Shown here: in pieces, positions 1 through 8,100 of the stretch
How the letters are laid out: each line of letters begins with the position of its first letter
Position numbering within the stretch: position 1 is the first letter of the stretch
Assembly: GCA_041476565.1 (NCBI GenBank)
Contig: JBGOTQ010000152.1
Coordinates: forward strand, 1-16,560
Direction: 5' to 3'
Source: DATKMG01 sp041476565
GTDB taxonomy: Bacteria > Acidobacteriota > Terriglobia > Versatilivoradales > Versatilivoraceae
Length of the DNA: 16,560 nucleotides
Notes under the pieces: model-generated
What the model was told of the DNA's origin: nothing
The model's database searches: none
What the model saw: the letters and a program-made list of their open reading frames with translations, nothing else
Position numbers and translations under genes: made by a program

Positions 1-342
1 CTTCAATGGATCTAAACGGCATTCATACTTGTCGTTGACTTTCAGTTCTATATTCGACCAGTCGAAATCGTTCTTGTTGGTGATTAAAAATTGCATCCCC
101 AGATAATTGACGTCAACCTTCATTTCAGGCGTTGGGGGACCAAATTGGGAGGCTACATAAACTAGATAGAAAAGGACCAGTACAAGGATAACAAGACACA
201 CTATTCTCACAGCTTTTGTGTCCTTTTTCTGCTTTAGATTCTTCTCCTCGGCCTTCTCTGTTTTGATTCTCTCCTGTGCTTCAATACGTTCCTTCTCTTC
301 TAAGTAGATCTTCCTTTTTTCCTCTGGAGATAATTCGACCAT
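1..342 (-). CDS. Membrane-anchored hypothetical protein, C-terminus cut off by the window edge
   Basis: The frame is open for 114 codons from ATG at 342 to the window edge with no stop, so the 3' end is missing. A GAGG-type ribosome binding site lies 6 nt before the ATG. Residues 1-44 are charged (Glu/Lys/Arg) and probably helical, starting MVELSPEEKRKIY. Residues about 45-66 form one hydrophobic membrane helix. From residue 72 the sequence becomes beta-like (MKVDVNYLGMQFLITNKNDF...). The layout, cytoplasmic charged helix then TM then small outside domain, resembles a common family of short bacterial proteins of unknown function. It is the last gene of the minus-strand run, 85 bp after its neighbour. 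I assign no function. Confidence 0.7.
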   Translation of the reverse strand, partial: MVELSPEEKRKIYLEEKERIEAQERIKTEKAEEKNLKQKKDTKAVRIVCLVILVLVLFYLVYVASQFGPPTPEMKVDVNYLGMQFLITNKNDFDWSNIELKVNDKYECRLDPLK

Positions 343-427
343 ATTATTCCTCACTCCAGTTCCATGAATACTACTCTATCTGCTCACCCCAGCGCTGCTA
401 GGCAGTGGGGGGTCTATTGTCTTAAAG

Positions 428-913
428 TCAGCTGGGAAACTGAGGATTTTTGTGGCTAATGAATTTGACTTTCCCGGCCTTGTGCCGCCTGTTGAAGTTA
501 TCAATAACGTAGATCTTGGCCCACAGGTCCTTGTTCTCTTTCTTGGCGGGAGGCGTAACGAAGAAAAGGAGACGGAGTTCGTAAAGTTCTCCTGGAGGAA
601 TGGGCCATGGTCCACTGCTTTGCTGTTGGTTGCTTTTTCGCCTGCGGCAGCGATGCCAGTAAACAACCTCTGCGCGAAGGATGCTAACGGCTGTTGGCGT
701 TGCATTCATCATCCACCAGTCAGACATGAGCTGCATTGCAGGCATGTCGCCGATTACTGTCGGATTCCATAGATGGTGCTGCGGTGTGAATGTGAGTTCA
801 TGGGGGACAGACGGCTTCTTTCTGCTGAACACTTGGCGGAACCATCCAAAGAACCTGACGATGTGCTCAATGATTTTGAGGCCGAAACTCGTTGCTGCAA
901 TCGGATCAGTCAT
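428..913 (-). CDS. Hypothetical protein, possible beta-sandwich domain
   Basis: 161 residues. The ATG at 913 is preceded by AGGTGAG at good spacing. The opposite-strand frames over this interval overlap one another and have no comparable start, so the minus frame is preferred. There is no signal peptide; a short aromatic amphipathic stretch lies near residues 14-31. The C-terminal half contains an 'IPPGE..ELRLLFFVTPP' stretch followed by 'VIDNFNRRHKAGKV'. This pattern is common in small bacterial proteins with an Ig-like beta-sandwich that end on a strand such as 'D.FGNRH'. That resemblance is from memory of sequence patterns and is not a named family match. It lies 72 bp after the upstream gene on the same strand and may be co-transcribed with it. 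Confidence 0.65.
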   Translation of the reverse strand: MTDPIAATSFGLKIIEHIVRFFGWFRQVFSRKKPSVPHELTFTPQHHLWNPTVIGDMPAMQLMSDWWMMNATPTAVSILRAEVVYWHRCRRRKSNQQQSSGPWPIPPGELYELRLLFFVTPPAKKENKDLWAKIYVIDNFNRRHKAGKVKFISHKNPQFPS

Positions 914-985
914 TTCTCACCTGCATTTTCCGTGCCACCGCAGCGGCCTCGCCCGCGTCTGGTGGGCAGCTTCCGTGGATCGTGG

Positions 986-1750
986 TTATGGAAGCACAAC
1001 GCGAGAAGGTTCTTTCTTCCGTATCCGAAGTCCTAGTACTCCAAAACAGGCCATGACTATCCCAACCCAGCTGACGGTGAACAATATCAAGTTAATGCGA
1101 ATGGAGCGTTTGTAACCGTTCAAGCCTGCCTTTATCTGCTTAGACTTCAGAGAACCCTCGCCCTTCAAGGTTTCAGATTGTGCAGTGGATGCTTTCAATG
1201 TGCCTAAATGTGCACTGAAGACGCGGCCTTCTTCGAGTAGTTCGGTCAAATAATGTTGTAAAAACTGCTCTCTTTCCGTGGGAGTGGCAGAATTGTCGGC
1301 CTCCTTTTCTAGATACTGTTGCAGACTGATCCATGTTGCACCTTCTTGCGCCAGCACATTTGTGAGCGAAGTTGCCAACTTATGAAGATGTGGATATGTC
1401 TCAGCATCAAATTGCTGAAGACTTCCTTGGTCCATCTTCAGTTGTGCTAGACCTTGTCCTATCTTATAGCGCCATGAATGAAGATCGGCCTCGGTAATCG
1501 AATGCTGCATTCTTATATTGACTTCTTTAAAAGTCTTGTTGCGTTGGAGGACTCGATCAACGATCTCGTTAAGGATCGCTTGGGATGCGAATTCACGTTC
1601 AAGTCCTGCGATGGCCGTGGCAGATTCCTCAAGTTTCAACGAGATCTGATCCATGCTTTGATTTGCGAGCTGATCTTCACGGAAGGCATAAAATAACATA
1701 GCAAAAAAGCACGGAAGCAACGCGAGTGAGAGTTTTTGCAGACCATCCAT
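986..1750 (-). CDS. Two-TM hypothetical protein with a long helical extracytoplasmic region
   Basis: 254 residues. A membrane helix at about residues 5-23 and a second at about 219-241, followed by a basic RIRKK stretch, suggest both ends are cytoplasmic and residues 25-217 lie outside. The outer region is rich in Leu, Glu and Gln with no Cys, and residues 30-75 look like coiled coil. This overall shape matches the sensor part of membrane receptors such as methyl-accepting proteins, but no HAMP or signalling domain follows. I see no strong Shine-Dalgarno before the ATG at 1750, so the start is less certain than for the neighbours. Family not recognised. Confidence 0.65.
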   Translation of the reverse strand: MDGLQKLSLALLPCFFAMLFYAFREDQLANQSMDQISLKLEESATAIAGLEREFASQAILNEIVDRVLQRNKTFKEVNIRMQHSITEADLHSWRYKIGQGLAQLKMDQGSLQQFDAETYPHLHKLATSLTNVLAQEGATWISLQQYLEKEADNSATPTEREQFLQHYLTELLEEGRVFSAHLGTLKASTAQSETLKGEGSLKSKQIKAGLNGYKRSIRINLILFTVSWVGIVMACFGVLGLRIRKKEPSRVVLP

Positions 1751-1990
1751 AGATATGTAGGAACGGGATTCGAGAGGATCAGCATCCCCCGACCAGCGGC
1801 ATTTGTCCCCAAGAAAGTTAGGGCCAAGATCAAAGTATGCCGTTTAAAGTTTCTGCTTACACTTGGTAGGTGTCAAGAGGCTTGTCCAAGAGAATATGCG
1901 ACTAAACTTCAGACAATGGTCAGTCCTCCCCCCACCCCTTAATTCCTCACTCTGGTTCTGGGCATTTTGGAAATGCTGTCTCACTCAACT

Positions 1991-2707
1991 CTACCTTCTA
2001 ATAAGCAAAGCCGCCAGCAATGAGGCAATTACCGACACAATAAAACCTGGTATGGCAAGCCACTGCCATTTTTCGAGTAATGCAAACCTCTCCTTGCCTT
2101 GTCCAATACGGAAAGCTCCAATAGGGAACAGTCTTGCACGCACCATATTCAACAACCAAGTTAGGAGTGGAACTCCTATCATGATTAAAATTATGGTCAT
2201 TGAAAAATACAAAGCATGCGTAAGATCCATCTCTTGACGTGGCTTGTCAGGTCCACTGTACCTTGCAACAAAGCGAACTATAAACATCAAAGCTGCCAAG
2301 GGGGGAAGTACAAAAAACAAATCGGTTCTAGCAATAAATGAATACCAAGGCTTCATTCCGTCAATTAGGTCATTAAGGGCGCTTAGAGTGTGAGATACAA
2401 ACTGTTCTTCACCCTCTATCCACAACCTAATTGGAGGATGTGAGCTTTGAACCTCTATCACTGCACGCTGTTGAAAGTTGTTCGTGTTGCCCGCAAATTC
2501 AATACCAATAATTTCTCGTGATCTGGGATTCTCCAATTCGATTACTTCTTTGTGAGATGAGAACGTCCTCTTGATTTTGTCGCTACAAGATACTGTAGCT
2601 TTTACAATGTCATTGTGTTCTCCGATGAGGGTCCAAATCTTGCTTACATCAGATTCTTTTAAGACAAAGGCATTCTTTAAGAATAAAAAGCCCGTCCCTG
2701 CAATCAT
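1991..2707 (-). CDS. Three-TM hypothetical membrane protein
   Basis: 238 residues starting at ATG 2707, with GGAG about 6 nt upstream. Residues 1-125 are soluble and mixed alpha/beta, with a single Cys at 41. Hydrophobic helices follow at about 129-149, 164-188 and 215-236. Between the last two is the stretch 'LFPIGAFRIGQGKER', reminiscent of a recurring motif in uncharacterised bacterial membrane proteins. The protein ends shortly after the last helix with two Arg. The start codon lies 15 bp from an attC-like sequence, the spacing expected if this is the next cassette in an array. Function unknown. Confidence 0.7.
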   Translation of the reverse strand: MIAGTGFLFLKNAFVLKESDVSKIWTLIGEHNDIVKATVSCSDKIKRTFSSHKEVIELENPRSREIIGIEFAGNTNNFQQRAVIEVQSSHPPIRLWIEGEEQFVSHTLSALNDLIDGMKPWYSFIARTDLFFVLPPLAALMFIVRFVARYSGPDKPRQEMDLTHALYFSMTIILIMIGVPLLTWLLNMVRARLFPIGAFRIGQGKERFALLEKWQWLAIPGFIVSVIASLLAALLIRR

Positions 2708-2721
2708 GATGTCTCCTCTCT

Positions 2722-2833
2722 ATCTAACGCCTGTACAAGGGTGTCATCTGTCCAACGGCGCGGCGGACCAGCGGTCCTCTGGCGCGAGTGTAGCTTATGG
2801 CGCAGGCGCTCACGAATCCTTAACTCGTTAGGG
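2722..2833 (-). other. attC-like recombination site (integron gene cassette)
   Basis: Read on the minus strand, the element opens with CCCTAAC (2833-2827) and closes with GTTAGAT (2728-2722). The latter fits the GTTRRRY core-site consensus exactly and the former is one base off RYYYAAC. CTAACG and CGTTAG at the ends pair over 6 bp. Further in, AAGG and CCTT can pair, and GGACC-GCT-GGTCC forms a hairpin near the centre. The 112 bp length is within the known attC range. It starts inside the last codons of the DUF4145 gene and ends 15 bp before the next start codon, as in cassette arrays. No integrase or attI is in the window, and I find no convincing second copy. Confidence 0.35.
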
Positions 2834-3440
2834 GGATTTGTCCTTGTTGTGCACTCTGAAGTCCACGCTGGACACGCGCTGGAAGGACGAACATAAACTG
2901 CGCTAACGCCAAAGCAAACTCGATAACTCTCTTTGCATCTTCCGATGTTGGTAGCGGTGCACTTTCGTCGGCATGACGCTGATCATTGGCATCAAGACGA
3001 ACGTCATGTGCCCATTGTGCCATTTCCTTCGTAATGAGATGCTGGCTTGCGGCTTGATTGATGCGTTCAAAAAGGGTGCCTGGCCTAAGATTCTTTGACT
3101 TCAGCATTGCATCGACGGAGCTAGCAGCAAGCATGACGGCCCCTGATGGAGACCGGATGCTATCGAGGGCTTGCCGTAAGAAGTTGCGCGCTCTTTCAGG
3201 TATGTCATCACTGAGCTCTGCGATCTTGTCAGGGTAGACCTCAATAATTTCTGCATTCCAGCCAGAACCTCGAGCGATTATCAGTCCTGCGCAGCGGTTG
3301 CATGAATACACTGCCCAAAGTTTCTTGGAACCCTGAAAATCGGTCAGCTCAAACGTGTTGCGAAATTGAAGATAGGGCATGTCAACGCCACAATGGGGAC
3401 AGCGGGCGAGATCTAACGTTGTCTGCAGAAGCCTTGGCAT
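2820..3440 (-). CDS. DUF4145-type protein with N-terminal zinc ribbon
   Basis: 206 residues. Cys14-x2-Cys17 (CPHCG) and Cys47-x2-Cys50 (CNRC) form a probable zinc ribbon. Residues about 80-175 match the helical DUF4145 pattern: 'IPERARNFLRQALDSI', 'AVMLAASSVDAML', 'LFERINQA', and 'VRLDANDQRHAD' near 147-158. DUF4145 proteins are of unknown biochemical role but often occur in accessory and defence-linked regions, alone or fused to nucleases. No nuclease domain is present here. The start at 3440 has only a weak AGGG upstream. The stop codon lies inside an attC-like sequence, suggesting this gene may be a cassette. Confidence 0.8.
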   Translation of the reverse strand: MPRLLQTTLDLARCPHCGVDMPYLQFRNTFELTDFQGSKKLWAVYSCNRCAGLIIARGSGWNAEIIEVYPDKIAELSDDIPERARNFLRQALDSIRSPSGAVMLAASSVDAMLKSKNLRPGTLFERINQAASQHLITKEMAQWAHDVRLDANDQRHADESAPLPTSEDAKRVIEFALALAQFMFVLPARVQRGLQSAQQGQIPLTS

Positions 3441-3646
3441 TGTTTTGCCCTGACAGCGTGGAAGATAAGATCCCCGAACTTTGGGCTAGTGAGGGAATCT
3501 AAGTAGCCTGCCAACAGTCTCTGCCTGCCGATGGCGGGTGTCAAGGGGATTGTCGAAGGCGTTTCGATTGGCTTGAATTGACTTCCCTTTGAGACTAGCA
3601 GGTGTAGAATTGTCCTAATTTGGAAGCGTAGTTTTAAGAGGCAGTC
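3441..3646. other. Divergent intergenic region
   Basis: Spacer between the minus-strand DUF4145 gene and the plus-strand DnaB-N gene. It contains one copy of the motif GGTGTCAAGGGG (3537-3548), also seen in two other gaps in the window. An AAGAGG ribosome binding site (3636-3641) precedes a short leader frame. No clear sigma70 promoter with normal spacing is visible; TTGAAT/TTGACT hexamers near 3573-3582 lack a good partner. Confidence 0.3.
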
Positions 3647-3688
3647 ATGCTAGAAGAGCATCGACAATATTGCGATTGTAAACTATGA
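3647..3688 (+). CDS. Possible 13-residue leader peptide
   Basis: AAGAGG lies 5 nt before ATG 3647. The frame reads MLEEHRQYCDCKL and stops at TGA 3686-3688, which overlaps the ATG of the DnaB-N gene as ATGA. The downstream start has no Shine-Dalgarno of its own, so it may depend on translational coupling. Alternatively this is the true N-terminus of the downstream gene, displaced by a frameshift. It is short enough to be chance. Confidence 0.3.
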   Translation: MLEEHRQYCDCKL

Positions 3689-4011
3689 GCAACCGTAGAT
3701 CTAAGCACGAAAAGAAGCTACTGGGATGCATCTTCCTGGACAATTCCTTAATGCCAAAAGCCATCGACAGAGTCCATTCAGACGATTTCCGTGATGAGCC
3801 AAATGGCCCGATATTTCGCGCCATGATTGAGCTTTTCGATGAGGATAAAAATATCGACCTCGCTGCTCTCACGTCCAAGTTGCCAGAGATCCCATCGGCC
3901 TATATTTCCTCCTTGGTCGATGAACTTCCCAAGCCCCCCAATTTTGATACATACCTGAAAACCGTCGGGGCTAGGGGATTCGGGTTCAAGCTAGGAGTCG
4001 ATGCAAGCTAA
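3685..4011 (+). CDS. Orphan DnaB-like N-terminal domain protein, probably truncated
   Basis: 108 residues. Residues 5-92 match the N-terminal domain of the replicative helicase DnaB: 'EKKLLGCIFLDNSLMPKAIDRVHSDDF', then 'IFRAMIELFDED..IDLAALTSKL', then 'SAYISSLVDELP..PNFDTYLKTV'. In DnaB this helical domain mediates hexamer assembly and primase contact. The linker and RecA-like ATPase domain are absent. The last 15 residues (GARGFGFKLGVDAS) do not resemble DnaB and probably arise from a junction or frameshift. No continuation appears in the other frames downstream. Stand-alone DnaB-N proteins occur on mobile elements, so this may be a real small gene or a remnant. It sits just before a tRNA-end-like sequence. 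Confidence 0.65.
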   Translation: MSNRRSKHEKKLLGCIFLDNSLMPKAIDRVHSDDFRDEPNGPIFRAMIELFDEDKNIDLAALTSKLPEIPSAYISSLVDELPKPPNFDTYLKTVGARGFGFKLGVDAS

Positions 4012-4032
4012 GATCGTGCTTTGCTGCAGAAA

Positions 4033-4100
4033 AGTGTGAGTATTTGTGAGTCCAACCAGCATCTAGGGCCACTAAGGCTTCTGCTGCCTCTAATAAAATC
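4033..4100 (+). repeat. Diverged direct repeat, copy 1
   Basis: It begins AGTGTGAG, then ATTTGTGAGTCCA (4042-4054), and continues with a looser match through 'GCC...CTAATA' near 4070-4095. The copy at 4929 shares the opening almost exactly, with one substitution and one indel. The two copies lie about 0.9 kb apart in the same orientation, as flanking repeats of a small element would. Confidence 0.45.
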
Positions 4101-4157
4101 AATAACTTATTGATAACCAGCTGGGTTGGCAGGTTCGATTCCCATGCACCTCCGCCA
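4098..4157 (+). other. Palindrome plus tRNA 3'-end-like sequence, possible attachment site
   Basis: ATCAATAA-C-TTATTGAT (4098-4114) is a perfect 8-bp-arm palindrome. Fourteen bases further on, GGCAGGTTCGATTCCC runs into GCACCTCCG and CCA, ending at 4157. This is a T-loop (TTCGATT) followed by an acceptor 3' strand with discriminator G and CCA. The T-loop-to-CCA spacing is one base longer than in an ordinary tRNA, which fits the 8-bp acceptor stem of bacterial tRNA-Sec. The T-stem does not pair well (GCAGG against CCCAT). No 5' half with the required GGAGGTGC is visible upstream. It is read as the 3' end of a tRNA gene left at an integration site. Confidence 0.4.
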
Positions 4158-4313
4158 CGTAGTGACTTTATCTACTCGAACTGATGAGGAATAAATCGGC
4201 TGCGTGTATGGCGCAAATCCTTGAGTGCCACAAACACATAAGTTAGAAATGCGCTTCACAGAGCTCAGCCTTCGAGCATTTTCATCGGCGGTGGAGAGCT
4301 TGAGGACATCATG

Positions 4314-4346
4314 CGGCGCTCTCTCTAAAAAATACCTGGAGCGCCG
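4314..4346. repeat. Inverted repeat with 8-bp arms
   Basis: CGGCGCTC (4314-4321) pairs with GAGCGCCG (4339-4346) across a 17-nt A/T-rich loop. There is no downstream T-run, so a rho-independent terminator is unlikely. A second small hairpin, GCCCCC-AGTA-GGGGC type, lies near 4447-4462. Confidence 0.4.
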
Positions 4347-4510
4347 ATATGATTGCCTGCCACTCTGACGAGAAGCTGTGTTCCTTGCGCTGAGTTGGTA
4401 GCCAGAGATGGCTGCGCTCCCAGAGCAGTCATTGTCATGCTACGTGGCGCCCCCAGTAGGGGCATGAACGGCTTCTTCTATGAAAATGGCCTGAGAAAGG
4501 CCATGGGAAA

Positions 4511-4728
4511 GTAGCCCAGGGCATAGCGGACGAATAGCAACAGCCGAAGGCGAGGTGCCGGTGGGCACTGCCGACCGCGACGCCCTGGGACTAAGATTCC
4601 GAAATAGAGCTCAACCCCTCGATCAGGCGCGGGGAGTCCACCCGCGCCTGATCGAGGAGTAAGAGTCGGGGGTTTACGATGACCCAGGGCGTCGCTCGCA
4701 AAGAATCGCTCGCTTTGCTCTGGGCTAC
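4511..4728. repeat. Nested inverted repeats, REP/BIME-like palindromic cluster
   Basis: Three pairs of arms are nested around one centre. The outer pair is GTAGCCCAGGGC (4511-4522) with GCTCTGGGCTAC (4717-4728), 11 of 12 matching. The middle pair is GCGACGCCCTGGG (4577-4589) with CCCAGGGCGTCGC (4683-4695), perfect. The inner pair is a 17-bp hairpin at 4617-4657. Each side also reads as its own palindrome bounded by CCCAGGGC/GCCCTGGG-type ends, so this is two REP-like units in opposite orientation. No REP-associated transposase is in the window. Confidence 0.6.
4617..4657. repeat. Perfect 17-bp hairpin
   Basis: CCTCGATCAGGCGCGGG (4617-4633) and its exact reverse complement (4641-4657) are separated by a 7-nt loop, GAGTCCA. 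The stem is very GC-rich and lies at the centre of the nested palindromes. There is no U-tract on either side. Confidence 0.75.
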
Positions 4729-4736
4729 TCTCCTTC

Positions 4737-4751
4737 GCCCACTTCGTGGGC
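4737..4751. repeat. Short GC-rich hairpin
   Basis: GCCCAC-TTC-GTGGGC, a perfect 6-bp stem directly beside the nested palindrome cluster. It is probably part of the same dispersed repeat family. Confidence 0.5.
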
Positions 4752-4928
4752 TGGATACCATTTTCATGTGCATATGATGTTTCATAGACCCAAGGTCGAG
4801 GTATGCCCTCTAATGTTTCTGCCTTGCCTTGATGGGTGTCAAGTGGCCTATTTGTAGTTCCTACCAAGATACTTTGCTTTGTGCCAGATATGCCCCCGAT
4901 TGATTCAGTGAGGGCTCCATGACCTATC

Positions 4929-5000
4929 AGTGTGAGGGATTTGTGAGTCCATAACTCCGCAAGAGCCAGTGGGGCCTTTAGCGCCCCTAATACAAACTGT
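4929..5000 (+). repeat. Diverged direct repeat, copy 2
   Basis: It begins AGTGTGAG then GGATTTGTGAGTCCA and continues to 'GCCCCTAATACAAA', matching the layout of the copy at 4033. It contains an internal hairpin, GGGGC-CTTTA-GCGCCCC type, near 4971-4985, which copy 1 has lost or never had. Confidence 0.45.
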
Positions 5001-5115
5001 AAGCGGCTCGAATTAACGTTCGGGATCAGCGACAAGGTGACGCAAATCGAAATGGACTTCTACGACCGGCTCTGCGCGGAGTGCTTACGGAGGGTTGAGT
5101 CCCTTGGCCTATTCC

Positions 5116-8100
5116 TTAGATCATCCCGGTGAAGGCTCCTAGCCCTATGATGGTATCAAACAGGTCCTTCGGGCGTATGGGTTTCGAAACATAGCCGTCC
5201 ATCCCTGCGGCCAGGCAGCGTTCCCGGTCACCTTGCATCACATGAGCGGTCATGGCGATGATGGGAATATGTTCCCCGGTCGCCTGTTCCTTCTCGCGGA
5301 TGGCGGCTGTCACATCAAATCCGTCCATCTCCGGCATTTGTACATCCATCAACACGAGATCGAAATGTTCGTTCTCCAGCCGCTTTAGCGCCTCGCGCCC
5401 GTTGTTGGCTACGACCGCCGAGTGTCCATACTTCTCTAGCAAGCGCAAGCCCAGCTTTTGGTTTACTATGTTGTCCTCCGCTAATAAAATATGGAGAGGT
5501 CTTTTCCCCTCTCGCAGGGAGTGGCGGGTGACCAGTAATGGCCCAGTCTCCGGTGGTCTAGAGCCCAAGACGCTTAGCATAGCGTCGAGGAGCTCGGAAT
5601 GACCGATTGGTTTAGTTAAATAGGCAGCCAGTCCCAGCGCCCGGCATTGGGCCGCATCGCCGCGCTGACCGGCCGAGGTCAGCATCAAGATGGTAGCACC
5701 AGACAACCCGGGATTCTGTCGAATCCGTTCCGCCAATGCGAACCCATCCATTTGGGGCATGTCAGCATCTGTGAGGACCAGAGGGAACGGCTCGCCCGCT
5801 TCGAGTGCTCGTTCCAGGGTTCGCAAAGCGTGCAAGCCATCTTCCGCCAGAGTAGGCCTCATGCCCCAGTTCATGAGCAAATTCTCCAGAATGTAACGAT
5901 TAGTGCGGTTGTCGTCCACCACCAAGACCTTTATGTTCTGAAGATGGACTCTTTCTATGGGCTCGAGCGGGTTGGTGACCTTGGCAACGCCAAAGCATGC
6001 TGTGAAGTGGAAAGCACTGCCCTGGCCAACGGTACTCTCCACCCAGATTTGGCCTCCCATCATCTCAACCAGGCGACGCGAGATGGTGAGACCCAGGCCG
6101 GTACCGCCAAAGCGTCGAGCAGTGGAACCGTCGGCCTGAGTGAACGACTCGAAAATGGCGGCCTGCTTCTCGAGAGAAATGCCAATCCCGGTGTCTTGTA
6201 CACTGAAGTGCAGCGTGGCTGTATCCCCTTCAATGGTCTCCTGCTCTATCCTGACATTCACTTCTCCCTTTTCGGTGAACTTCATAGAGTTGCCGAGCAG
6301 ATTGGTAAGGATCTGACGCAGGCGGCCAGGATCGCCTACCAAGGTCTCGGGAACACCGGGGTGGACGAAACAGTTGAGTTCCAGTCCTTTTTGATGGGCA
6401 CGCAACGCCAGGAATTTCAGCATGGGTTCGAGGCTTCCGCGCAGCTTGAAATCGATGGCCTCCAGTTGGAGCTTGCCAGCCTCGATCTTGGAGAAGTCCA
6501 GAATGTCATTGATGATCGTGAGGAGGGAATCAGCAGAGGTCTTGACCATGCCGAGGTAATCTCGTTGTTCGGGGGTGACTTCGGTGTCGAGCAGGAGTTC
6601 GGTCATGCCGACAATGCCGTTCATCGGAGTCCGGATCTCATGACTCATGTTGGCCACGAATTCGCCTTTGGCGCGGCTGGAAGATTCCGCGGCTTCTTTG
6701 GCTCTTTCCATTGCCGCTTCTGCTCGCTTCCGTTCAGTGATATCGCGCGCAATGCCTTGCACGCCGACGGGCCTCTCACCTTCTTCGATCACCTTCAAGC
6801 TGACATCCAGGGGCACCCGTCGACCATCCTTGGCGACTATAACCCACTCACGGCTGGGCAACGTCTCGCCGAGGCGGGCCCGGCTTAGCGTTTCGGCGAC
6901 AAGTCGCATGGACTCTGCGTCGAGAAACCGGGCCACATCCAGCCCCAGGGCTTCTTTTCGCGAGTAGCCAAAGATATTCTCCCCTGCTTTATTCAGTGAC
7001 TTAAGTGTCCCATTCAAGTCGAGGGTATAGATGATGTCATTGGCATTCTCGACCAGGTCCTGATAACGTTGCGTCAGGGCCGCTTCACTCTCAAGACGGC
7101 TGCGTATGATCCTTGTCTGCCTGTGCACACGCTGCCGCAGGACTGCCACCCAGCCGAAGGTGGCGATGATCGCCACGGCCAACAGTGCCAGCATCGATAA
7201 GGCTCTCGTAAGGGTCCACCATGGCGCTGCCTCAAGCAACACAATATCTTCAGGGGATCGCAGAACAAGGGTGAAACTCCGGGGATTTCGGGATTCATCC
7301 ACCTCGAGAAGGGAGACCCCCGTAAGCTGCAACAGACTGCCGTTCGACAGTGAGTCCAAGTTATGCTTAATGTTCCGCGACTCCATTTCTGCCCGGAAGG
7401 TAATCGCCCCTTCCTGCAATTCCAGTACTTCCTGGCCCTGCCTGCTGCTGCGGTTCAACAACCGCGCCGACAGTCGAACCAAGTCGGCATTGTAATCACC
7501 TTCCAGTACCTGCGCGGCATTGACCTTTGCAGGTTCAGGGAGTGAACTCGTGCCAATCTTTCGGATCACCGCATCGCGCATGACTGGTGTGTATTCGCCG
7601 ATAGCGGGGAATCCCACTGCATCGATCAAATCGCCCACCTTGACAGGGGTCGACAGGCTCGTTTTGATCAATAGGGATCCTCCCGAGTCCCGAATACAGA
7701 GTGACCGTCTTAACCTTTGGCATGTCACTACGCCTTGAACGTGCACTCGGTGGCCAAAAGCACCCTCCGGAGTGAGGCGCACTAGAAAATGGATGGGGCG
7801 TACGGGCAACGAGAACAATTCACCGGGAGGTCGTTCTACGATCTGAATACAATCGCGGTTGGGGACGAGAAGCTGGAAACCAACCAGTTGTTGTTTGGAC
7901 GTGTAGATACCGCCGAAGACCCCGCGGATGTGAATCTTGGCATCCACGAGATCCGTTGAGAGTGGCCGGTAGTTCAGGATAATGGTCCTGAATTCGAAAG
8001 TTCCTGCAGAGGCATTCAGGACTAGCCTGTCCTCACGCTCGGCAGCGGAGCGGACAACGGCTTCGGCTTCAATCCATTGGCTGTCTTGCCTTCCGGAAGC

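Larger units (their letters stand above)
4012..5115. other. 1.1 kb gene-free region with mobile-element debris and palindromes
   Basis: No frame here has a convincing start, length and composition. The longest, on the minus strand at 4478-5035, runs through palindromic repeats and looks like non-coding sequence read by chance. The region contains two diverged direct repeats (from 4033 and 4929), a 17-bp palindrome and tRNA 3'-end-like sequence (4098-4157), an inverted repeat (4314-4346), nested palindromes (4511-4751), and one GGTGTCAAGTGG motif (4835-4846). It is probably a boundary of one or more degraded mobile elements. Confidence 0.5.

Noticed and set aside
452..1115. Plus-strand frames near the left end
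   Set aside because: They overlap each other and are antisense to minus-strand genes that have good ribosome binding sites.
4478..5035. Minus-strand open frame of 185 codons
   Set aside because: It is built from nested palindromes and repeats, has no family resemblance, and has Pro/Arg/Gly-rich composition typical of translated non-coding repeat.
4920..5115. Plus-strand stretch near 5030-5115 that reads like protein (IEMDFYDRLCAEC)
   Set aside because: It is short, with no start codon context and no family match. Possibly a gene remnant but not supportable.
5647..6888. Plus-strand open frame of 413 codons
   Set aside because: It lies wholly inside the antisense of the histidine kinase's HisKA-HATPase-REC region, whose conserved motifs are all on the minus strand.
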